A stretch of DNA of 64,000 bases from Metallyticus violacea (Eukaryota > Arthropoda > Insecta > Mantodea > Metallyticidae), in the NCBI GenBank assembly GCA_030762175.1, contig CM060831.1:4355001-4419000 (forward strand), written 5' to 3'. The position numbers and the translations under genes were made by a program. The notes beneath the pieces were generated by a model. The model saw only the letters and a list, made by a program, of their open reading frames with translations. It was not told the origin of the DNA and did not search any database. This document shows, piece by piece, positions 36,820-48,800 of this stretch. Each line of letters starts with the position of its first letter. Position 1 is the stretch's first letter.

Positions 36820-39800
36820 GTATGTTCGACCCACATTTTTAGTTTTCCCTGTAGTATTTAATAGAGTGTTGTATTTGTATGCAAACATTTTGTTGTATAT
36901 TGCAGATGTCTCCTAAGAAGTGGTCTAAAAACACATTTGGCTGGGCCAGGGCTGAGGTATTGGGTGCACTTGTCAATGCTGTGTTTCTTGTGGCACTCTG
37001 CTTCTCTATAACTGTTGAGGCGTGCAAAAGGTGAGTTTTTTTTTTTTCTTCCATTTATTTAATTACTACATTTACTTGCATATTAGATACCTGCAGAGCA
37101 AAGAAAATTATTAAAATATCCACTTATTAGACCATCAAATAGTTCTGGAAAACTGTTATATGACAGTATTGTGCTAGAATTACCACTTTATGACAATGTT
37201 AAACAATAATTGCATCCATATCAGCTAGTTTATTTGCCCAACTTAAAAATGTTCCTGCTTATCTCATTAAAATTATAATTAGTTAATTAATTATAGCATT
37301 TTGCAACAAATTGATTAATTAATTTGATACAAAATATGTTTTAACATTCTGGGGAAACTCATTGAAATCAAATATGTTTTTATATAAAAAAATTAAGCAA
37401 TACAAATAATATGTGGTGTAAATAACACAGGTCTGCAAATTGAGGTAATTGAAAATTGTGAAATTTTTCTGAATGAGATGTAATTTAGTGTGCTGAATTG
37501 AAATATAACCACCACTTTTCTCTATCACGTAAGGTTTTTTAACAAAGTTAATTTGAAAATTTGGGAAAAGAGTAGATTAATTTACATTATGACCAAGACA
37601 TGTGCTTTGATAAGAAAATTAAAAATAGCATCATGTGCATATTTTTAATCAGAAAATCACTCCCAATGCTTATTTACCTTTACAAATCCTGGTATTGCCT
37701 TTTTGTTTTCCCTTGAAGCTCCATCTGCTACCTCTCCTCTTGTAAGTTGCTTTCGGCAGTTCTTTGTGCAACATCCAACAGTAGTCTGCAATCTTGTTGA
37801 CGTTCCATCTACCCTGATATCTGCATTCCATTTCTTTGACAGCTTGATGAAATCTCACTCTTTTCTTCACTTAAAGTGCCAGGATGGGAATGTAGGAAAT
37901 GTATCTTCAGGCTCATTGAACAGCCCAAATCCTGAAATTTCATTAACATGTTTTTACTATATACCGTAGTTTCCAAGAAGTTTCTCTGCAACTTCTTTGA
38001 ATATTCTCCAAGCTTCTTTTTGAACAGTTTTCGTTTTGAATACTTTATTTCTAAAAGAGTTTTGAATATCTAGACCCATTAAAACTCTTTCACTTTTGCT
38101 TCTGAGAGTTCTTGAAATTTACTGTATAAGTATTGAAAACATACTCCTTGATGTGGCAAGGCCTTCACAAACCGTTCCATTAGTCCAAGCTTATATGAAG
38201 TGATGGAAGGAAAACTTTTCTTCAATCAATCAAACTTTCTCTTAATATATTTTTGCTTCCAGATTCTAAATTTATCCTTGGCGGCCACTCTCTTTTGATC
38301 CAGTGCTGACTGCTACCTCTACTGTCCCATAAACACATGAAACAGGAGAACTTAGTGTAGCCTCCCTGTTGTCCAAGAAGTTAAATCGCCACATATTTTT
38401 CAACCATAGTCATTGTATTTCAATTTGGAGAGGTTTAATTCTAACTTTACTTAGCATTCTTTCATATGCATAGAATGTCCTACTGGCTCTGAGGCATACT
38501 TGCTGCTGCCATTGTGAAGAAGTGCTGCTTTTAGTCTTCCTTTTATGAACTTTTACATTAAAAATCAAGGCCCAGTCATTAAAATTATGAAAATAGGTAG
38601 CATAAACACTATATAAAAATGTAATCTGCCCTGACTGCCCTGGAATCTCAAAACAGGCTTGAATTGCGGTAGATGCTGGGGGAACAGGGCATTTATGAAA
38701 TGAAAAAGAGCACTTCAGCAAAATGGGTACAGATAAACCCAATGTTGGCTCCAAACCCATTTTTGGAATCAGTGCTCCTACTGCTAAAACTGCAGTAAAA
38801 ACATGGATTGGGCAAAAACACCAACTTAGGTGGAAATCCTATTCTGGACAACTACAAGCTAAGAAATTGGTTCTAGGTCCAAGCAACACTCTCTCCTCAT
38901 CTTTCCTAAAATTGGACAGATGAGGAATAAGGAAAATAGTTGCACTAATTGTTGAACATGGTCAATTCAGAAAACATCTATGTAAAGTGGGATGAAGCCA
39001 TTTGTAGAATGTGCAGCAAATAGATGAGACTGTCTCTCATATCCTGTTTGATTGCCCATTCCTGGTAAGATACATACCTACTCTTTCTATAATCAGGGAA
39101 GACCTAGGAATGGATACTGACATTGGAACTAACATACTGTAACTTGTTCAAGAACAAGCTTTTAGAAACAGTGAAAGTGTTCCTTCCAATGGAGTTGAAC
39201 AATAAGCCTTTTAGACTAACATGTGGGAGGTTAATAAAACTGTATTTATCTATCTATCTAGAGGCCTCTGAGCAAAATTTGTCTGTCGTTTCATGCACTG
39301 ATTTGAATGAGATGCTAGTGACTTAAGATGTTAAAGAGCATCCTTAAATAAGCCAAATAAATAAATTATATGTATAGGATAATTGAGCATGTAAAAGTAA
39401 CATTTTTAAATGTCCTTATAGGTAGCATTAATGTAACACAATTTTGTCTTGTTCCATGTTCTGAAGTTAATAATTGCACAAGATCCTCATGGAATGTAGA
39501 TAAATCTAAATCTTATCTTTATTTCATTCAGGTTCATAGAGAAGGAAGAGATCCATGAACCAATACTAATAGTAGTTGTTGGAGCTTTGGGTCTGCTGGT
39601 AAATGTCGTCGGTTTATTTCTCTTCCATGGTAAGTAAACATGATCAGTAACTGTTTAGGAACGTAGTGTAGTTGTCATGGATTGCAAAATAGACAAGTTT
39701 TGTATATGATGCTCATATACTAAGGTGCATGTAAGACACATGAAGTTAGTAACAATAAAACATCTCTTAAGACAGAGGATTGCTGCTGAAGTAAAACATA

Positions 39801-42800
39801 TTTATTTAATTTGTAATTTCATTTGCAGGATAGCTGATCAAGACTGTATTATGAAACAGATGATTCAACAGAGAAATAATTAATTCTGTAATTTTGCAGC
39901 ATGTTAATATCCTGTAATTATTAAAATGTTTTTCCTTTTTTTTTTTTAAATACAACTGTTTTTCATCAGCATAATAATAATGTTTCCTATAATATTTAAT
40001 ATGTTATATATTTATTTCTGCAGATAATTGAATGATGAAATTATGGGGGCTAGTCAGTAAAGACTGAGAATCATTTTATTTACCTACAAAGTACATTAGG
40101 CAGGGTCAAGGTTGGTATGGTCTTTTTCAAAACAGTCCCCAATTTGGCCCATGCCAGCCAGTCCTGAAAGGTATGCTGGAAATCACTTTAGCCTGAGAGT
40201 TTGTTTTTGAGATGAGGAAACAAATAAAGGTCCTATAGAGCTAGATCTGAGCTACATGGGGAATGGGGTACACATTTTGTATTTTCTGGCCATATGTTAA
40301 TCAACAACATTGGAAATGTGTTAGGGCATGCATTGTAAATAGTTTTTTTAATAGTGTTTAATGCCCATTTTTACTACTGAGACACCACAAGTGATGGACA
40401 CTGATGACACATGACATGAAATGATAACTTGGGAAAGAATATTTTTTAAGGAAGGAAACATTCCAAGCCTAAGTTTAGCATACCTCCCCGGCATTTGCCA
40501 TTTATGAGGACTGAGGAAAACCTGGAAAAAATCCCCAGTGAGGGAGGATGGTTCTGGTGGGGATCAAACCCCAGATCTCCCAATCACAAGGCCACACCTT
40601 AACGACCTTGGCTACCCATGGCGGTATTGTCATAGTGAAAATGACAATAATATGGATGCTACTCAGGGCGTTTTTGCCCATGATGGTCAAAATAGTCTTT
40701 AAATAATTCCTATTAACCATTATTTATAGGGAGATTTAATGTTGATAAACTATTCCATGATAGTCAAAGAACAAACTCACCATAATTTTTCTTGCCAATG
40801 AAACAACCTTGGACTTCTTTGGTATCAGAGAACCAGGTAATTTCCAAATTGACTCGCCTGTTTGCTTTCGGGATCATAATGGTGAAGCCAAGTCTCATCA
40901 CCTGTAATGTTGGAATTGTATGCCTGACCATGCTCCTCTACCAGGCTTTGAAGCTCCCTATAAAGGTTCAGTCACTTCAGGCATCAACAATCTTGGTACC
41001 CATCTAGTACAGGCACATGTGTAAGCAATCGTGCAGAATGGTAAACACACTACCATGGGAAATTTATAACATTATAACATGTCTGCCAGTAATCCACTGT
41101 TATCTGTCAACCTGCCGGAACAATGACGAAAGTTGTACAGAGCTTTAATTTGGATGTCTGGTCCCTTAACTGGGGCCCTGTTTTTAACCAGTTCTGTTTT
41201 CCCCTCCATTTTCTGATGCAAAGTCTTTGTGCTGTGCAGGAGTTCAACATTGTCGGATCTCATGTTTCAATGTTAGTGCTGTTATAATGCCAAAAGTCTG
41301 TATACTTAAGCACATAGAATTTTCATGTATTATTCCTGTGTGACAATAAACTCATGTAGAGAAGTGAGACAGCGATTTTTAGACAGATTCCCTGCTGTTC
41401 ATGTGCCTCACAGAGAAATGGTTTGTAATGTTGTGAATAGATTTAGGAAAATAGGATCTGTTGTTGATAAGAAACCGAAAGTAAAATGCCATGTTCTTAC
41501 ACAGGAAACACTTGATGACATCAGAGAAAAGTTGGAGCAGAGTCCAAAGAAACCTATTGAGAAAACTCGCAAAGGAATCAGTATTTTTGCAAACCTTGGC
41601 TTGGAATACCACTAAACTTTCAAATTAAAATCCTATAAGATAACTATAGTTCAGGAATTGCAAAAATGCAATGTGAATAGAGTTAATTTCTGTGATTGGG
41701 TATTGGATAATGTTATTGTTTGCTCTATTGACCCAATTTTAATTTTTTTACAGACAAAGTATGGTTTTATTTACATGGCCATGTAGAGATACAAAACAAT
41801 AGATACCGGGATGCAGAAAAACCCGATCTTGTACATGAAATGCCATTGTATGATCAAAAAATTGGTGTTTGGTATGTTGTAGAATCTATGCACATGAGTT
41901 TCAGGGACTATGAATATCTGACTGCACCAACAAACAGCATGCTTCCTGGTCCAAGAAAATCCCTGTCAAGCCAGCCATGTAACCAAAAGAGGGATTTTTA
42001 TTAATCATGGTTAGAGCTCCTGTACTACCATGCTTTGTTGTTGAAACATGACCCTGTTTAAACTCTTTGAACCACTGAAGTGTGGTTGACTGTGGCAGAA
42101 CATCGACATATGCTTTCATACAGGATTTTTACTTTACACATCCGACTGGCAAACATGTGCTCTTTGCTGGCATTTTGTACTAAGATGCATGCACTTATGT
42201 GCTATGTTTTTCTACCAGAGCATGAGATCTGTTCTTCTCGTGAAAAATTGTTTTTTCACTGTGTGTCTTTATTGTCTTTATTGACTAGCCCTCTTAGTTC
42301 TGATTTTATTTCAGCATAATTTATCACATTTAATAAACTTTATTGCTTTACAGGTATGCAGTTTCAGATTTTAATATGGAAAAGCACAGAAGTCATTTGT
42401 ATTTTTGTAATATGTGACGATTTTCATATTTCTGATTTTTGTTCTTTTGAAATGTTTCTTATTGGCTGTGGCTGACGCAGGTATTAATGCATATGGCCTT
42501 CAACAAATACAAGTTGCATCTGATACCTTAAAAGAATGCAATGTCTTTCACATGGAACAGTTTCATATCACTATTGAAGAAAAGCACAATAAAGTTATAG
42601 AGAAAATATCACCATCGCCAAATTTATCAGCTGTCAAATCTTCCAGTCAGGTAAGACACTTATTACATACAGTTTGGCCAAAAATCCTGGTAAAGAGCCA
42701 GCTTGTGAGGATGTTTAATTGAAGAATAACTACATACGAGGATCTGAGAGCAATTTTGGTAAAATGTTACATTTCTCAGAACTTTCTTCTTCTTCCATTT

Positions 42801-45800
42801 TTTAAACGCCCATTTTTACTACTGAGACACCACAGGCAGTTCTGAGAACCTCCCTCGATCCCCTTATTACTACATTAAATGTAGTTTAAATGTCTGAGGT
42901 CACTGCAATATTGATAATAGAAGCAAATTACTGCACATAAAATAAAAGTCTGGAGCATGTGGATAGTCATATATTAAAAATAACACATACAGAGATCAGT
43001 AAAGGTGATAGTAAAGACAAATATCTGATAAATTTAGACTCTAAAAGATTCTACATTCCTTAGTTTTATACAAGAAACTTCATATATTCCTTGGCTGGCT
43101 TTTTCCATATTTATATCATAATTACAAATAACACATAAATGATTACAATATTAACTGTTATTTATTTTAGGTACCTGAAATGCAGAAGCCTGCAACATCA
43201 GATTTAAAAGCCAGGCAGTCATTAGGCTGGATGTGTTTCTCAAAATCACAAATGAAAGAAGTATGTAAAAAGTAATGCTTATGTATTCCCTAATTGTACC
43301 TGTAACATGAATGGATTCAACCCATGTTTTATTTTACTCAATCTGTCATTGTAATGTTAAATTTGATAATTTCACATGATATTTGGAATAATCCAATGTA
43401 ATTATATTTTAAGAATACTGGCAGTTTCCTTTATATTGTAGCTTTTCACTATGTTCTTTCTAAAACAGAAGTAATAATGTATATCAATGTCATGAGGGTT
43501 ATTTGAAAAGTTTTCGGAATGAAGCACATGTGGCATAGCATTTTGAAATCATTCTTATTTTTCACAAATGCACTTCAGATTCAGATTCCTCCATGCCTGC
43601 AAAATATGCCTGAATTGATGATTTAAGCTCTTCTCTGGATGAAAATTTCTTTATACCAAGAATTTTCTCAGTTTGTGAAACAGATGGATGTCTGATGGAG
43701 TCTAATCAGGGAATAAGACAGATGTAGCAGCAAATCATACCCCAATTCATTGATTTTTGCCATTGCAATGACATGTGTGAGAGCAAGCGTTGTCTTGATA
43801 GAAGATGACTTTCTTTTGTGATAAATCTGCGTTTGCTCATATATTTTTTTCTTCAGTAGGTCCAAAAGGTTAGTATAATATAATACAGTGATAGATGTTC
43901 TAATGGGAAGTAATCAATTAACATTACACCCTTGACATTCCAGAAAACCAACACCATGATCTTTTCGGCTGATTTCACACAATTGGCCTTCTTCTTTGGC
44001 AATGGAGAATCATGATGCTTCCATTGTTTAGACTGATTTTTTGTTTCAGGTTTGTAGTAGTACACCCATGTTTCATCATTGATCACAAATTGATGCATAA
44101 GTCTCTTTGTAAATGGGTCAAACTTTGCTGAGAGATTTGCACTTTTATTCACTTTTGATCCTGAATTAGCAGTCGTGGCATTCATCTTGCCATTAATTTT
44201 TTCATGCACAATTCTTCCCTCAAAAGTGAAATGTGCATTCCCTGAAATGCCCAGAGCTTCAGCAATTTTGGACACCTCCAGAGCTACATATTGCACCTTA
44301 TCGATAATTTCTGATGTCATGATGGATTTTGGCTGTCTGCTGTGTGATCATCTTCCAAGCATTCATACTTGCATTTAAACTGCGTGGTCCATTTGGAAAT
44401 TATAGAAAAGGATGGTACAGAATCCCCTAGAGTGTTTGTCATTACTTAATAACTACTGACTGATATTTGCCATTTTTCATTTTCTGTATGCATACACTGC
44501 AACCAACAACTATAACTATTACGATTCTTAGCCAATCCATGTATTACATAATGTTTCTATGGAAGATGGTCAATTTTGATAATAAAGCTGCTTTGGAATT
44601 GTTGCTGCAATCTGTGGGTCATTCTGAGAATTTTTCAAATGACCTTTGTGCTGTGAAACTTTCAGAGAAATAAGCAAATAAGTATATTTAATATTATTGC
44701 ATATTGTTCTGTTTCTAGGATATGAATAGTGAATCAGGCATTTTAAATGAATCTAGTACAGTTGAAGAACCTCAGGAGTCTGTGGTAAACAGTATAAGTA
44801 AGTCTGACACTGATGAATGAGTCTGCATGTAGTCGGAAGATTTTATCTATGGCATGAATGTTTTTGGCTATTGCAAAATCATTATATTGTCGTCCAGAAG
44901 CTGCTGGCTTTGTATTTTTAAATTTTATGCAGTGTATGATGAATTTTCTTCATGCATTCCACAATCCTCTGGTTTCTCTTTGTGTTTTCTAGCCTGCAAT
45001 CCAGCATGTGATAGTCCAATTAGAAAAAAATGCTTGATTATAAGGTATATTCATTTTAAAATATTCTGAAATGTTAATCCAAACTTTTTTTTGCAGAGAT
45101 GCAGTCAAAATGAGTACAGCAATCAGGTAATTGTAAATGGGGAAGCATTTTTATATTTTTTTTTTGTGTATGAATGAAGAACAAATGAAATTATTTTTTA
45201 CATAACTTACATTAGCTAATAAGCTTAATGGCTGTTTATTATCAGAGCCTGGAAGTGAGGCAAAATGCCTTTTCTATAGGGTGGACATCTTTAAGAGTCG
45301 AGATAAACATGAACATGTTTTCATTCATTTGGGGTCAGTAGTACCAGATTTTATTTTGCCTTTTTTTGATTTCTGTTGCCTATTTTAAGGTTTAAAATTT
45401 TGTTTGCCTGTTTGTCTGGATATTTTGTGCAATTATTTATGCATTTAAAAGCCCATAAAGAATTTCAATATATCAAAACAAAAAAATTTATAAAAATTAC
45501 ACACATGTTCACCTAACAAAAACATCTGTTGAGAATCTTGTCATACATTTATTTCTTTTCAAGCAACCATTCACTTAAGTTCTTAAATTAGCAGAAACTT
45601 CATTAGTGAAAGGAACACATATGAATACCATGAAATACAGAGGATGAGGAAAATACTGTGGTTTTGAATAGTCCTGGCAAATGACCATGTATAAATCTAC
45701 ACGAGACAATTCTAGGAAATTAGTGGTGGGGGGTAACTTCTTAGCTGCATAAATGTAACAAACAATTGTAAGCGAGAAAGATGAGAGCAGTACAACTGTG

Positions 45801-48800
45801 CAATAAACCGTTTATACAGTGTGTTCAGTATGGAAGTAGGAGAGATACTAACCTGATTTCTCTATAAACATATAAACAGAAAATCAACTTGACCAGAAAC
45901 CACTGCGCATCTTTTGCTCATTTGTCAGCTACTCAAAACTACTTTATTTTGTCTTGATCAACATTTCCATTGCAAAATGGAGAGATGAGGAAACAGTACT
46001 TATCAATTTCATGCTTCCTCACTGATAGTTTGCAACAATACATCAGGTCCCATTGTCTATTGTCTCTCACACCTCTCTTCGTATGATGACAATCTCAAAG
46101 AAATAAGGAGCAGAGAAAGGAAGAAAATCAATACTCTCTAACAACTGAAATATGAAAATGAGCTATTAGCTGCTGTTGGACTTGTTAAAGGCAACTCAAG
46201 TGTTTGTGCTGAATTATTTATCATGCCGAAATTAAGTTCATTGTTGACAAGTAAATTACACAGCTATGTAAAAAACATCTTGAAGTTGGAGAAAAAAGAT
46301 GATATGCTGTGTCATCCATGGGAATCTTTGAAGATGCAGTAATCAACTGCTGCAAGTGCCAGCAGAGAAAGGAAAAAGTGTTAGTGAGAAATGAATGTGT
46401 TATGAGTGTTAACGTGGATCTAGTAAAACTTAAGAGCATTTGTGATATTGTGAATGGTGAATGTTTTGTTGAACTGTAGAGTTGTTCTAAAATAGCTTGT
46501 GTAAATACCCTCCAATCACTTCAGCTGAAGTAGAATGCTCTTTTTCCATGATGAAAAATGCTCTCTCTGACAAGTGGCTGACTGTGACAGCCTTGAAAAA
46601 CACGTTGTTGTTTATAATCAAGAAAAATGAGCTTAAGTTCTATAATTATGTGATAAAGAAACTATTAAGTATCTTAAATACCTATTTTCATTTATAACGA
46701 GTGATATTACTCTCCGTTTTCACTTGTATTTTAAGTGTCCTACGCTTGCCATTTTAACCAAAATAAATACCTGAACCTTGCAGGCTCTGTTCGTTATTAT
46801 TTATCATTTCTTCCAAGTAATATGATCAAACAATTTTAAAATTAAACAAATATATAGTTTTTCAATGAATTCCAGACTAGTAGGTGATTTGTAATGAACA
46901 TGCAGGTATATAGGTTCCAAAATTATTCATCAATTTATCTCTTTTGAAATTTTAATTCGAAGGATTTTCAGAATAAATTAAAATTAATCCTGGATTTGCC
47001 TGGAAAGTTGCTACATTTTGCTCATCACAGTAAATATATATAAGGTGACCAAAATAGTTCTATCAGTTTCAGATCAGATATCTCAAAGTATCATATTCTG
47101 GACAAAATATATTTATAATTAAATATAGTCCAGGACTTTCTGCCAATGTCACAGAAGACTATGAATTCCATTGTGATAGAACTCCTTAGGACTGGAAGCA
47201 AAAAATATATCCCTTGCAGTTCTCTGATTGACAAATTTTCAAAATTGCTGTGAGGTGATTATCCAAAAGAAAAAATAAGGTGATCAACTCAGCATTCCAA
47301 TACATATTTAAAATCTGGTACAGATATGGTAATATATTTACCGTAGTTAACAAAAAGTACAATCACAATGACAACTTGTGAATATACAAGAGAAAAGCAT
47401 ATTGTTCACATACATAACAGAAACAAATAACATGTTCATTTAAGAACTTTCGAAAAATAAGAAATTTTTAAAAAATTCTGTTGGAGCTCACACAATGAAG
47501 CTTGTTAAATGTAAATTCTATCTAATCTGTTATTTAACACACTCTTATGCTTCACTCTCCTTACTTTTAAATATGGTGGGACCGGTTTCGAAGAGACATC
47601 CCCTCCATTTTCAACCAACTTGACAACTCTAGATGGAGAGGAAATCTCTTTGAAACCAGTTCCAACGTATTTAAAAGTAAGTAAAGTATAAGATTGTGTT
47701 AGACGACAGATGAGGTAGAAATTACAGATAACATGTTACCATTCCTGGACATTAAAATAATAAAACATCAAGGAAATCTGAAATATGAAATCTATAGAAA
47801 GAACACACACACACAACCACATCAAAGCTGATGGATTTAACCCAAAAACACATAAGCAGTGATCAACATCTTAACACACAGGCTAGTTAACCTACACATT
47901 AACAAGGAAGAATGCAAGCAAATAGAAAAAACCGGCGATTAAAAATGCATTTCGCAAAGAACTAGTTCACAAAAAAGTACAGAAGTTCAAGAGGTAGAAA
48001 CTTATTAAAGAAACCACAACACTCTCAGCAGAAAAGATAAGATAATTTTTAAAAAAATTCACATATCATGCAAGATTTTAATTTTAGATTGGCACCTAAA
48101 AACAAATTTAATGTTAAAAATATCCTCAACGATAATATTAATGATACTATTCCACCGGAGAAAAAAAGCAGATATTTACCAAACCTATGCAGAATGCGAA
48201 AAAGTCTATATTGTAAAAACAAAGAGAAACAGACACAATATTAAAAGAACACTTCAGGAACATAAAATATAAGCAAATGGAGAAATCAGCAGTATCTTCT
48301 CATTTCTGGACAGAAAACCATGATATAGTGAAAAAAGCAAACATTAAAATCAGTACAAGGGCCAAGGGTTATTAACATGGGAGAAAAATCTACATTTATA
48401 AATACAGAGACAGATTAATCAGCTTCAACATTTCCGGGGATGAAAACATAAATTTTTTAAGTTCATGACATCTTCATCAGAGCAGAATATACATCCCCAA
48501 AGCAAAAAGAATTATCTAGCAGTTGATGGTTAGCTTATGATGCAGACAATGGTCTGTGAAACATGTTCTATATTTAAACAAGTAAGTAGAGCCAATAAGA
48601 GTGTGTAGTTCAACTAAATCATACAATGATATTAATTAAAAGAAAATTTAGCTAATTTTGATCTTTAAACCAAACCTCATCACTAAATGCATAAAATCTA
48701 CAGAGCAAAATCTGAATACCATGCTGGGAAACTGACAGTGGAACCATGCTGATGGAGGCAAAAGCATTCTAAACAAGTCCAAGTAAATACAAAATTACTG

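Larger units (their letters stand above)
40045..42292 (-). mobile_element. mariner/Tc1-type element carrying two nested insertions
   Basis: Inverted ends gggggctagtcagtaaagac (40045) and ctttattgactagccct (to 42292) match those of 28265-29327. Minus-strand coding remnants include LPQSTTLQWFKEFKQGHVST (42094-42035). Compared with its relative, the copy is interrupted by a family 2 SINE (40343-40625) and by another transposon (about 41110-42007). Lies in ZnT1 intron 3. Confidence 0.7.

Noticed and set aside
42414..44820. A separate small gene nested in ZnT1, ending at the TGA at 44818
   Set aside because: No start or upstream exon was found, and all three exons fit the ZnT1 phase on both sides with good splice signals. 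Kept only as an alternative reading.
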